From contig CAVVZJ010000014.1 in NCBI GenBank assembly GCA_963752755.1, forward strand, positions 310,001 through 374,000: a stretch of DNA of 64,000 bases, written 5' to 3'. The DNA is from CAVVZJ01 sp963752755 (GTDB lineage Bacteria > Planctomycetota > Planctomycetia > Isosphaerales > Isosphaeraceae). Below the pieces are notes generated by a model that saw nothing but the letters and a program-made list of their open reading frames with translations, searched no databases and was not told where the DNA came from. Position numbers and translations under genes: made by a program. Shown here piece by piece: positions 27,261-37,944 of this stretch (position 1 is the stretch's first letter; each line of letters begins with the position of its first letter).

Positions 27261-30200
27261 ATGCAAGCACCTATCTCGCACGAAGACGTGCAGTCGGCCG
27301 CGATCCGTGACCCGGAACTGGCCCACTTGCGGGAGGTCGTCGAGCATGCGGCCCACCTGCTGCCGGCGCAGGGGCCGATCACGGTTTTCGTGCACCACAA
27401 CACCTTGCACGCCCTCGAAGACCTGCCATTCCACGAGGCGGTCAAGAAAGGGGCGCAGGTCTTTGGCTGTCACCCGTATCTGACCGAGGACCGCTACCGC
27501 GAGGAGCTGGCGCGGGGCCGGATCCAGTTCGCGGAGTTGCAGGAAGTCTTGCGACAGGACCTGGGCGCGGGGGCCGTCGAGCCGTTGCCTTGCTTCGGCA
27601 CGCGGTTCGATCTGCGGCTGGTGATGCTGCTCGACCCGCTCCGGGGCGGGCCGACGGAGGAACTGGTCTGGCACGTCGCGGAAGCCAATGCGATGCGGCG
27701 CGTCCGGCGGGAGGCGTCGTCGGCCGTGCGATCGCGGCTGATCGCCGAGACGCGTCGCTGGGTGATGCGCGACCTGAGGCCGGGCATCGAGCCGGGCGGC
27801 AATGGCTCGTTGAACGGCCATTCCGGCCATTCCGGCCGGCACGTGCCCGAGAGCCTGGCCGAGTTGCTGGGTCGGTTCCGGACCGCCACGATGGAGAACT
27901 GGAGCGACGATGACTGGGAAGAGTTCACCCTCCAGGCGCTCTGGCGGATCTGCTGCGACGGGGGTTCAGGGCCTGCCGGCGTTCACGCCGCCGCCGCCGG
28001 AGCCGACGCGGCATCGCGACCTGCTGTTCGAGGCCACTGGAGTCGATACCGACACCCTGGTCCACCCGCTTTTGATCCGCTTCTGTGGGGCCTTCCTCGA
28101 CCAGGGGCTGGCCGACTGGTCGCTGCCCCGACGCTCGGAAGGGTTCTACCGCGCGTTCTGCGCGCTGTACCGCCAGCCCTGGGGCCCGCCCGACCGCTGG
28201 ATGCGCGGCCTGGCCGGGAGCTGGGGCGGCTGGAGGACGAGGGGATCAGCCCGCTGGAATCGATCCGCGAATCGCTTGACGATCCTGGGTGTGCCTCCGG
28301 CGGAATGGGAGTCGTACCTGGCGGCCACGCTGCTGGCCTTGCGAGGCTGGGCCGGGATGGTCCGTCAGATCGAGATCCGCGGCGATCGCGTGGTTCAGCC
28401 GGTGCCGGAGGGCAGCCTGGTCGAGTTCCTGGCGGTCCGGCTGGTGCTCGACCGCTTCGCTCTGGCCTTCGCCGTGCGGCAGCATCCGGAGTACGACGTA
28501 CCTCTGAATGTGTCTGCGGGACGCTGATCCGCGAGCGGCTGGTCCGACACTGGCCGCCGAGCGTCGAGCAGCGGGCCTTCCTCGTCTTCCAGCTGGCGCA
28601 GATCGCCGGCCTCTCGCCCGATGTGCTGTATCACCTGGACAAGGCGGAATGGGCGAAGGTGCTCGCCGGAGATCGAGGCGTTTCGGCGTGCTGGAGCGGC
28701 GTCGGATCTTCCACCTGGCGTACGAGCAGCGGTTCAACACGCAGACGCTCGACGCGGTCGCGCTGCACGCGGTCGCAGCCGGCAGCGACGCCAGCGTCGC
28801 CGCGGTTCCAGGCGATGTTCTGCATCGACGAGCGCGAGGAGTCGATCCGCCGGCACCTGGAGGAGACTGGCGCCCGACGTGCGAGACGTTCGGGACGGCG
28901 GGGTTCTTACTTCGTGCCGATGTACTACCGGGGGGTCGTCCGACGCCCACTTCGTGCCGCTCTGCCCGGCCGTGATCCGGCCGAGCCACTGCGTCGCCGA
29001 GCAGGTCGTCGAGAGCCAGGAGGAGACCCATCAGCGACGGGCGACGGCGCGGCGGGCCTTGGGGATGGCGTCGCATCGGTTTCGACATCGGGAGCCGGTC
29101 GATCGCGCTGGGGGCCTTGCTGGCGACGGCCGTGGGCGTGCTGGCGTCGATCCCGCTGGTGGCGCGGACGCTCTTCCCGAGACTGACCTCACGCATCCGG
29201 CGGACGGCTCGGCCGGTTCGTCCAGGCCCCGCCGCTGACCCGCTTGCAACTGGAGCGGACCGAGACCGAGCCTGGGCCCGGAGAAGGGCCACCTCGGCTT
29301 CACGATCGACGAGATGGCCGACATCGCCGAGCGCGTGCTCCGCGAGATCGGCCTGACGGCGCGGCTTCGCGCGGCTCGTGCTCATCGATCGGCCACGGCT
29401 CGACGAGCATGAACAATCCGCACGAATCGGCCCACGACTGCGGCGCCTGCGGCGGTGCCCGGGGCGGGCCGAACGCGCGGGCCATCGCCCAGATGCTCAA
29501 CGACCGCCGGGTCCGGGAGCGGCTGGCGACGCGGGGCCTGGAGGTCCCGGCCGGGACGCGTCTTCGTCGGCGGCATGCACAACACGAGCAGCGAGACGAT
29601 CCGCTTCTACGACCTGGACCGCGCTGCCGCCGTCGCACCGCGCAGGAGTTCGAGTACGTCCGCTGGGTCGTCGAGCGGGCCTGCGACCGCGACGCCCACG
29701 AGCGGAGCCGGCGATTCCTGTCGGCACCCTTGACCCTGACGTTCCGCCGGGGCCCGGCAGCACGTCGAGGGTCGGGCCGAGGACCTGGCGCAGGTCCGGC
29801 CCGAGTGGGGCCACGCCACCAACGCCATCAGCATCGTCGGCCGACGGCGAGTCGACCCGCGGCCTGTTTCTCGACCGCCGGGCCTTCCTCGTCTCCTACG
29901 ACCCGACGCAGGACGACGCCGAGCAGACGATCCTGACCCGCGTCCTGCTGGCCGTCTTCCCGGTCTGCGCCGGGATCAACCTTGAATATTATTTCTCCTA
30001 TGTCGATAACACCGGATGGGGCAGCGGCACGAAACTGCCGCACAACATCGCGTCGCTGCTGGGCGTGATGGACGGCGCGGCGAGCGACCTGCGGACGGGC
30101 CTGCCCTGGCAGATGGTCGAGATCCACGAGCCGGTCCGGCTGCTCTTCATCATCGAGACGACGCCCGAGGCGATGCTCGGGATCATCGACCGGAACCCGG

Positions 30201-30402
30201 GCCTCGCCCGGCTCTGCCGCAACGGCTGGGTCGCATCTGGCGGTGCTCGACCCGGAGACGCGGCAGATCAGTCTCCATCGGGACGGGGCGTTCGGGCCGT
30301 ACCAGCCGCAGGCGACGGTCCTGCCGCGGGCGCGGCTCGTCGGTCGACTGGTATCGCGGCTGGCGGGACCACCTGGAATTCGCCGAGATCGAGGCCGACT
30401 GA
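27261..30402 (+). CDS. dabA: DabA-like inorganic-carbon transporter subunit (DUF2309/UPF0753), many frameshifts
   Basis: Zinc-containing, carbonic-anhydrase-like cytoplasmic subunit of the DAB complex, which traps CO2 as bicarbonate using ion-motive force. Clean for about 230 residues: FVHHNTLHALEDLPFHEAV, VFGCHPYLTEDRYREELARG. Later parts are in changing frames: LLIRFCGAFLDQGLADWSLP, FQAMFCIDEREESIRRHLEE (Cys and Asp ligands, codons at 28821 and 28827), HFVPLCPAVIRPSH, IGHGSTSMNNPHESAHDCGA (His and Cys ligands, from about 29390) and, near the end, FPVCAGINLEYYFSYVDNTG. All four expected zinc ligands are present. Total span fits about 1040 residues, normal for DabA. A dozen or so one-base breaks between 27.95 and 30.35 kb; sequence error is favoured over decay because every fragment keeps family-like sequence. 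Confidence 0.85.
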
Positions 30403-30427
30403 GTCCTTCGAGCTGGAGGCGAGACGC

Positions 30428-31838
30428 ATGACCGATCCACAGAACCGGTATTGAAGTTTCTGGGCCTGGTCGTCGTCGGTGCCCCGGTGCTGCTGACGCT
30501 GCGTGCTGGGCGTCTCCTCCTTGCTCGGACCGCAAGCTGTCTGAGCGAGGACGACGACGCGCTCGTCCAGGCGGCGATCGTCTCGGGCTTGCTGGCGTCG
30601 CTGGCCGTGCTGGTGGGGATGCTGGTGCTGGGCATGCGGCACGTCGCGATCGATCTGGGCGACTGGGTCGTCGATCCCGGGCCAGTATCATTTCTCGGTC
30701 AAGTTCGTCTTCGACCGGCTCTCGGTCCCGATGGCGATCCTCTCGTTCACCCTCTCGGGGACGATCGGCGCGTTCGCGCAGCCGGTACATGCACCGGGAG
30801 CGGGGCTACAACCGATTCTTCGTGCTCTATGCGATCTTCGTGCTGGGCATGGTGGTGACGTCGCTGGCCGGCACGATCGAGACGCTGTTCGCCGGCTGGG
30901 AGCTGGTCGGGCTGTCCTCGGCCTTGCTGGTGGCGTACTTACCAGGAGCGGCCGGCGCCGTCGCGGAACGGGCTCTGGGTCTGGACGGTCTACCGGGTCT
31001 CCGACGCCGCGCTTGCTGCTGGCGGCGGTGGTGATGCACCACCTCCGCGGCGAGGGGGACTTCGACACGCTGCTGGGCCCTCGGGCTCTGGCCGGAGACT
31101 GCCGTACCAGGCGACGCTCGCCTCGCAGCCAGGCGCTGGTCGTGGGCCTGCTGCTGCTGGTGGCGGCGGCGGGCAAGTCGGCGCTGGTGCCGTTCTCCGG
31201 CTGGCTGCCGCGGGCGATGGAGGGGCCGACGCCCTCCAGCGCCGTCTTCTACGGGGCGCTGTCGGTGCACCTGGGGGCGTTCCTGCTCTTGCGGGTCAGC
31301 CCGCTGCTGGAGCGGTCGCTGTGGCTCTGCGCTGGCGTCGTGCGCGGTGGGGCTGGCGACGGCCCTGCTTCGCGCTACCTGGCCGGGAGCGTGCAGACGG
31401 ACATCAAGTCGGCCCTGTCGTTCGCGTCGCTCTCGCAGGTGGGGCTGATCGTGGCGGAGATCGGCCTGGGTCTGCGGTACATCGCCCTGATCCACCTGCT
31501 CGGCCACGCCTGCCTGCGGACCTTCAGTTCGTGCGGGCGCCGACGCTCTTGCACGATTACCACACGCTGGAGAACGCGATCGGCGAGCATCTGCCGCCGG
31601 CCGGGGCGCCGCTGGGACGCGACTCGGCACGCGGCTCCACGCCTGGCTCTACCGGCTGGCGCTGGAGCGGGGCTACCTCGACGCCTCGCTGCTGGACTAC
31701 GTCGTCGCTCCGTTCGTCCGGTTCTTCCGCGGTGCGACGCGCTGGAGCGGCGCTGGACCGACTTCCTCTCCGGCGAGGCGTCTCGCGAGTCGGACCAGGT
31801 GACGCCCGCACATCGAGACGATCGAAGAGCTCACATGA
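30428..31838 (+). CDS. dabB: DabB-like proton-antiporter membrane subunit (NuoL-like), many frameshifts
   Basis: Membrane partner of DabA, thought to couple ion flow to bicarbonate formation. ATG 30428 (MTDPQNR) with one missing base before VLKFLGLVVVGAPVLL is the best start. Family features: FDRLSVPMAILSFTLSGTIG, LFAGWELVGLSSALLVAY (the membrane Glu of NuoL/M-type pumps), GKSALVPFSGWLPRAMEGPT (Lys), and QTDIKSALSFASLSQVGLI (Lys). Ends HIETIEELT-stop at 31836-31838, in an ATGA overlap with the next gene. About eight frame changes, several of them short excursions that return to the original frame. About 470 residues. Confidence 0.8.
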
Positions 31839-33415
31839 ACCCCCTGAACTGCCCTGGCTGGAGCTGGCGATCGCGCATCGGCCTGGTCGGCTGCGTTCGC
31901 TCGTCAGCCGATTCCGCGACCCGACCGCGCCGCCCGCTGGGGCTGGCGCTTCACCGGCACTGTCGTTCGCCTTCACGATCCTGGCCTGGCTCGCCTTCTA
32001 CGTCGGCACTCGACGCCGGAGCTGATCCGGCGCTGGAGCCTGCAGCCGTATCCTCTTCGGCGCGCAGCCTGCTGGAGCTGGACGAGCTGAACGCCCCGCT
32101 CGTGCCGGCGGTCGCCTTGCTCCACTTCCTCACCGCCCTGGCGACGCCGCGGACGAACATGCGGCGGTTCTCGTTCTCCTGGTCGCTGGCCACGGAGGCG
32201 ATCCGGCTGGCCATGTTCAGCTGCCCGGCGATCCCTGGCTGCTGATCGGCCTGCTGGCCTCGACCGTGCCGCCCTATATCGAGCTGCTCAACCGGAGGCC
32301 GGCCGACGCGCGTGTATCGTTCTGCACATGGCGCTTATTCGTCGGCCTGATGGTGGCCGGCTGGGCGGCGCGTCGAGGTCGTCGGGCCGGCGGCCCGGCG
32401 CCGGCCTGGGCGATGCGGCCGCTGCTCTGCTGGCGCGTCCTGGTCCGCTGCGGGACGGTCCCGGCCCATTGCTGGGTGACCGACTGGTTCGAGCATGCCT
32501 CGTTCGGGATCGCCTTGCTGTTCGTCCCCGTTGAGGGCGTCTACGCGGCGGTCCGGCTGGTCCTGCCGATCGCGCCGGACTGGGTCTTGCGGAGCATCGG
32601 GCTGCTCTCGCTCTTCACGGCCGTCTACGCCGCGGCGATGGCGACTGATCCAGCGCGACTCGCGGCGGTTCTTCGCCTACCTCTTCCTGAGCCACGCCTC
32701 GCTGGTGCTGGTCGGCCTGGAGCTGCACACCGAGCTCTCGCTGACCGGCTCGCTCTGCCTCTGGTTCTCGGTGATCCTCTCGCTGGGCGGATTCGGCCTG
32801 ACGCTCCGGGCCCTCGAATCGCCGCTTCGGCCGGCTCTCGCTGGCCGAGTACCACGGCCTCTACGAGCACACGCCGACGCTCGGCCGTCTGCTTCCTGCT
32901 GACGGGCCTGGCGAGCGTCGGCTTTCCCGGGACCCTCGGCTTCATCTCGACCGAATTGCTGGTGGACAGCGCCGTGGAGGCCAGCCCCTATGTCGGGGTC
33001 GCCGTGGTGGCGACGGCCGGCGCTGAACGGGATCGCCGTGCTCCGGGCCTACTTCCTCCTGTTCACCGGCGCCCGGCACGTCTCGACCGTCTCTCTTGGG
33101 ATCGGCCTTCGCGAGCGGTTCGCCGTCCTGACCCTCTCGGCCCTGATCCTCGGCGGCGGGCTCTTCCCCCAGCCGGGCGTCGCCACCCGTCGACGTGCCG
33201 CCGAGCAGATTCTGGAGGACCGCGCCGCCCGACTCCGAGCCGTGGAGAAACCGCCCCGGCTCCCTCTGCGGGCCAATCTGGCTCCCCGACCGGACGACGT
33301 GACCGGGTTTCACCCGCGAACGCCCCCTGCGGTCATTTCGACGGGAGCTTCGCATCACCCGTCGGCGGCTCTGACTGGAGGAACGCAAAGAGGTCACGGA
33401 GCTGGTCCGGGCTGA
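31835..33415 (+). CDS. Second antiporter-like membrane subunit (NuoM-like), many frameshifts
   Basis: Begins at ATG 31835 within the ATGA overlap with dabB, so the two are translationally coupled. About 490 residues if read through. Proton-antiporter (NuoL/M/N) family features: LDELNAPLVPAVALLHFLTA, FSFSWSLATEAIRLAMFSC (membrane Glu), VPAHCWVTDWFEHASFGIAL, RRFFAYLFLSHASLVLVGLE (Arg where NuoM usually has Lys), and TGLASVGFPGTLGFISTELL. The stop is uncertain: 33302 or 33415 depending on a further shift; the longer version overlaps the convergent gene. Described DAB operons need only dabB and dabA, so this third subunit is noteworthy. Confidence 0.72.
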
Positions 33416-36304
33416 GCTTCCGGTAGAGGTCCTCGGGCATCAAGGAGGTCGGCGCGTCGGCCACCTCGGCGATCTCGTCACGACGGATGGTCGTGCCGCT
33501 CGCCGTTGGCATTGACAAGTGTCAGGTGTGTCGGGGTCTGCTCGGCGATCAGGCCGTTGAGGACGCGGCCGTCGCGGGTTTCGACGATCGTGGCCTGGTA
33601 CTCCTTGCGGATCACCCCGCTCGGATCAACGAGGCTGACGAGCAGGAACTGGCGGTCCTGGCGGTTGGCGTGGGTCAGGTCGGGTCCGATGGCCTGGCCT
33701 TCGCCGTGGAGCTGGTGGCAAGGGGCGCAGTGCTCGCGGAAGAGGAGTCGGCCGCGGGACGGGTCGCCGGGGCGGGCGTTGAGGTCGTTGTTCAGGCGGC
33801 GGACCTCGGCGAGCTTGACCTCGGGCGTGGTCGCGGTGAGCTGGCCCCAGTGCTTGTGGACGCGCTTGTCCAGCTCGGTCTCACCCAGCGACGCGATCCG
33901 GCGGACCTGCTCGAGCGGGACCTCGGACGGGTCGATCCGCCTGGCGTCGATCGCGTCGAGGAAGGCGCGGACCCAGGCCGAACGGCTGAAGAGGATGTCG
34001 CGGGCATGGCCGCGCCAGGAAGCGTTGCGTTGGAGGTAGGCGTCGAGCAAGGTTCGCGCGATCCGCTCGGCTTCGAAACGCCCAAGGGCATTCAGGGCGG
34101 CGGTGGCGATCGGCGCGGGGGCCTCGCCGGTGGCGAGGCGGAGCAGGAGGTCGATGGTCGTCGGGTCGCGAAGCTCGCCGAGGAGGTCGATCATCGCGAG
34201 TCGCTGGGATGCGTCGGCGCCGTCGGTCTTGCCGGCGGCGATGGCCTCGGCCTGTTCGATCGCCTCGCGGCTGCCGAACCGAGCGGCGAGGCGGATCATG
34301 GCGGCATCGGTCGGGCGTTCGGCGAAGCGGTCGAGGATCGCATGCTTCAAGGCGGGCGACGTCTCGCCGGCGCGGCGGCCGTGGGTCGCGTCGTCGAGTG
34401 CGGTGATGAGGATTTGAGCGTCTTTGTCGGAGGGGGCGGAGGCGAGGAGGCGGGCGCACGCGGCATCACCCTGGCTCGTGCCCTCGGCGGCGAGGCGGCG
34501 GATCAGGCGGGGCTGGATCACGTCGCGGGTCATGCCCGATCGCCAGGCGTCGGGCCGGGCGAAGCGGGCGGCGACGGCTTCGGCGTTGGTCGTCGCGTGG
34601 TGCTCGACGGCCCACCAGAGGCGCAGGGGGATGTACGGGTCGTCGATGTCGAGGTCGCGGCGGAGGACTCGCCATACGACCTCCAGGCCAATTGGCAAGG
34701 GCAGCCGGGCGGCGGTGCCGGCGAGCTGGGAGCGGACGCGGACGCTCGGGTCTTGCGAGGACCGTTCGATCAGGGCCGCGGCGAGGTCCGGCGAAACCTG
34801 CGCGCGTCGCCGAGGAAGCGGACGGTCCAGAGGCGGATGTCCTCGTCGCGGTCGTCGAGCAGGCGGGCGGCCTGGGCGTCGTCGATGGCTCCGAGGCCGT
34901 GCAAGGTCCAGAGGGCTTCAAGGCGGGGGATGGGGCCTTTGTCATCGAGCAGTGACGCCTTGAGGCGGGGGATCGCGGCGGAGTCGTGGCGCTCGGTGAG
35001 CAGGCGGCGGGCCTTGCGGACGTGGGCGATGTTCGGATGACCGAGCTGGTCGAGGAGGGCGTCGGTGGGGAGGGCGGCGAGGTCGAGACGGTCGCGGGCG
35101 GGCCGGGAACCTTCGGCGCGGAGGGCGAAGATGCGGCCGTTGGTGCGGTCCCAGTCGGCATCGGGGTCGGGGTGGGCGGTGCGGCGGTCGTGCCAGTCGG
35201 TGAGATAGACGGCGCCGTCGGGGCCGAGGGTCATGTCGCTGGGGGCGAACCAGGTGTCGTTGGCGCGGAGGATGTCGCCGACCTGGCGGGCGCGGTAGGT
35301 CGAGCCGAACGGCGTGACCTCGTGCCAGTGGGCGGAGTGGTCGAGCAGGTCGGCGGCGAGGAAGCGGTCGCGGAGATAGGCGGGGAAGGCGTCGGCGAAG
35401 TAAAGAGGCCGCCGACGGCGACGTGGCCGCCGCGAATGCCCTCGTGGGGGACGTGCTCGAAATATCCGAACGTGTAGGGGTTGTGCAGGGGGCCATGCTT
35501 GCCGAACTGCTTCCAGTAGTAACCGCCCTGGACCATGTGGAGCATGATGTTGCCGCCGACGTTCGTGCTGGCGAACAGCTCGCCGTGGCGGTCGAAGTCG
35601 AGGCCCCACATGTTGCCGCCACCCTCGGCGAAGAGTTCGAATTCTTTCGTGACGGGATGATAGCGCCAGACGCCTTGCTGGAACCCGACGCCGCGGATCT
35701 TCGCGGTCACGGTGCTGCCCTGGAGGCCGTAGAGCCAGCCGTCGGGTCCCCAGGTCAGGGAGTTGGCGACGGAGTGGGCGTCGTCCATGCCGAAGCCGGT
35801 CAGGAGGACTTCGGGGTCACCGTCGGGGCGGTCGTCGCGGTCGCGGTCGGGGTAGAAGAGGAGGTAGGGGACGTTCAGCACGAAGACGCCGCCACGGCCG
35901 AAGGCGAGGCCGGAGGCGAGATTGAGGCCGTCGAGGAAGTCCTTCGAGCGGTCGGCGCGGCCGTCGCCGTCGGTGTCTTCAAGGATGGTGATTCGGTCGG
36001 CTCCCTTCGGGCCGCGAGGGGGAGGCTCGGGGAGGCGGTCGTAGGTCGTGCGGGAGTAGCGATCGACCGTGACGCGTTCCAGGCCGGCGGGGTTGGGGTA
36101 CTGGAGGTACTGGATCACCCAGAGGCGTCCGCGGTCGTCGAACTCGATCGCGACCGGCTGGCGGACCATCGGCTCGCTCGCGACGAGCGAGACCTCCAGC
36201 CCCTCGGCGACGCTCATCTTCCCGGCCGCCTCGTCGGCGGGGTAGCCCTGGGCGTTCGCGAGCGCCGGCGTGAGAACGACGATCAAAGCAAACAGACGTC
36301 GCAT
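33333..36304 (-). CDS. PVC-type heme-binding CxxCH protein with propeller and HEAT-like parts (frameshifted)
   Basis: Exported cytochrome-c-like protein of a family expanded in Planctomycetes and Verrucomicrobia, often thought to be a membrane-bound sugar or alcohol dehydrogenase. About 990 residues. Signal peptide from ATG 36304 (RRLFALIVVLTPALANAQG); beta-propeller part (FDDRGRLWVIQYLQYPNP, ILEDTDGDGRADRSKDFLDG, NSLTWGPDGWLYGLQGSTV); then DMTLGPDGAVYLTDWHD; a helical HEAT-like repeat region (about 34000-34900); and a C-terminal cytochrome domain with HCAPCHQLHGEG and GPDLTHA. Breaks near 35400, 34760 and 33530. Convergent with the antiporter gene. Confidence 0.83.
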
Positions 36305-36360
36305 CGATGGGGCTCCGGGCAAGTCCTCGGGAGTGTGCGCGCCTCGCCTGGAGAGCGGCA

Positions 36361-37280
36361 CTAATGGGCCCTGGATTGCTCGACCTCGTACTTGACCTTG
36401 AGGTAGAGTGTGAACTGCACGACGGGCTCGAGGATGATCGGATTGATCACATGATCGAATCCGTTACCATCCAGGCCGTGGAAGAAGTGGGTCTGGATCT
36501 TGCGGGCGTGATGGATCTCAGACCGGTCCCAGCCGGGGGGCACACTGATGCGCTCGGTCTCGGCGGCCGTGTAGGAGTCGTACAGGTCGGAGGGGTAGTG
36601 GGTCGCATGCCTCTCGGCGTAGATCTGGGCCGGTGGCTGAAGCTTGATTCCGAGGAGTTCCTCATAGCGGGCCGACTTCCGCTTGATGACCCGAGACGCT
36701 TCTTTCATCAGCATTTCCCGGATACGATCGGCGTCCTTGACGATGTAGTCCACCTTGATCAGGTCATGAATCTCCGAGCGGGCCGCGGCGACGACCAGAT
36801 CTTCGAGCCGATCGCGGTCGGAGAAATGGACCGAGAGGTTCTTCTTCAGCTCGAAGCCGACGAGTTGCTCCCGGGCAATCTCGCCGGTCATCTCGAAGCC
36901 GTAGAGTTTCGTCTGCGCCACGAAGTCGAGAAAGAGGTCGTCGTCGCCGATCCCGAGCGCCTTCAAGGCTTCGGTGAACTCCTTGACCCGAGCCGCCATC
37001 TTCCGGCTGCAATCGGCGATGGTCTCGCCCTCCTGAGTGATCCCGAAAACGGCGACGTATTCATCCGCCTTGGCGTTCATCAAGACGCTGGCCTCGACGA
37101 ACGTGCTGGTGCGGGAGGGGGAAGCTCGTTGTCGGAGAGCCCGCGCTCTTGCCGCTCGGCCTGCTCCGCCCTCGCCTTCGCAGCCTGCTCGGAGAAGATG
37201 ACGCCACCGCCGAACTGGGCGAGGCAAAGGCCGGCGCCGGCAACGAGGATCAGCAATGACACGATCCAGGCCTTCTTCAT
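36361..37280 (-). CDS. SIMPL-domain (DUF541) exported protein (one frameshift)
   Basis: About 305 residues. ATG 37280 begins a signal peptide (KKAWIVSLLILVAGAGLCLA). A Gln/Glu/Ala stretch follows, then a frameshift near 37105 and the SIMPL region: ASVLMNAKADEYVAVFGITQ, GETIADCSRKM, then ALKALGIGDDDL and VKYEVEQSRAH at the end. SIMPL/DUF541 proteins are periplasmic or outer-membrane proteins of poorly known role (YggE, BP26). The pattern of a repeated beta/alpha fold fits; function cannot be specified. Confidence 0.68.
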
Positions 37281-37367
37281 CAAAAAGATCTCCGGCGCAA
37301 ATTCGACGAGGAGGGTGACGACCGTCATGCCGAGGAAGGCGGCGTTGCGAGACAGATCCTCCAGGCA

Positions 37368-37862
37368 TCAGGCTCCCTCGACCGGCTTGCCGAAGAACGA
37401 CTCGGCTTCGCCGACGACGCGGTGCAACATCTCCTCGGCCTCGGGTTCGGGGATGCCGATGAGGCGTCGTGCGAGGTCGAGCTTGTGGTGCTCGTCGAGG
37501 GTAACGACGCCGTCGCTGACGACCTTGCGGATCAGCATCTCGAACTCCTCACGCTGGGAACTCTCGATCCAGTCGCGGTCGAAGCCGAGGGCCTGGGCAT
37601 CCGCGAGGAAATCGGCCCATTCCTGCTCGGGGATGGGGAGCTTCTCGGCGAGGAGGGTGCGGAGCTTGCGGCGCCAGAGCTCGCGGTCATAGTTGGTGGA
37701 ATCCGGCGGCGCGGCCATCTTCGACGGGTCGGCGGGGCCAGCGTCGATGGCATCGGCGCCGGGGTCGAGGCCCCAGGCTTCGGCCAGGCGGAGCCGGCGC
37801 ACGCGGTCGCGGGCAGGAGCATCACCGCCGAGGGCTCGGCGGAGGGAGTCGAGGAAACCCAT
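37368..37862 (-). CDS. Hypothetical helical protein (possible TerB-like C-terminus)
   Basis: 164 residues, no signal or membrane segment. Starts MGFLDSLRRALGG. The C-terminal 60 residues (EEFEMLIRKVVSDGVVTLDE, then LARRLIGIPEPEAEEMLHRV) alternate helices with an acidic DGVVTLDE turn reminiscent of TerB-type tellurite-resistance folds; this is weak. It lies 87 nt upstream of the SIMPL gene on the same strand. Confidence 0.6.
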   Translation of the reverse strand: MGFLDSLRRALGGDAPARDRVRRLRLAEAWGLDPGADAIDAGPADPSKMAAPPDSTNYDRELWRRKLRTLLAEKLPIPEQEWADFLADAQALGFDRDWIESSQREEFEMLIRKVVSDGVVTLDEHHKLDLARRLIGIPEPEAEEMLHRVVGEAESFFGKPVEGA

Positions 37863-37944
37863 GCGTCGTCCCCTATTCGGGAGGGTCGATGGAGGATGAC
37901 CGATGACCGATGAGTCGATTGCAGAGTGACAAGCCGTGGCGGGC

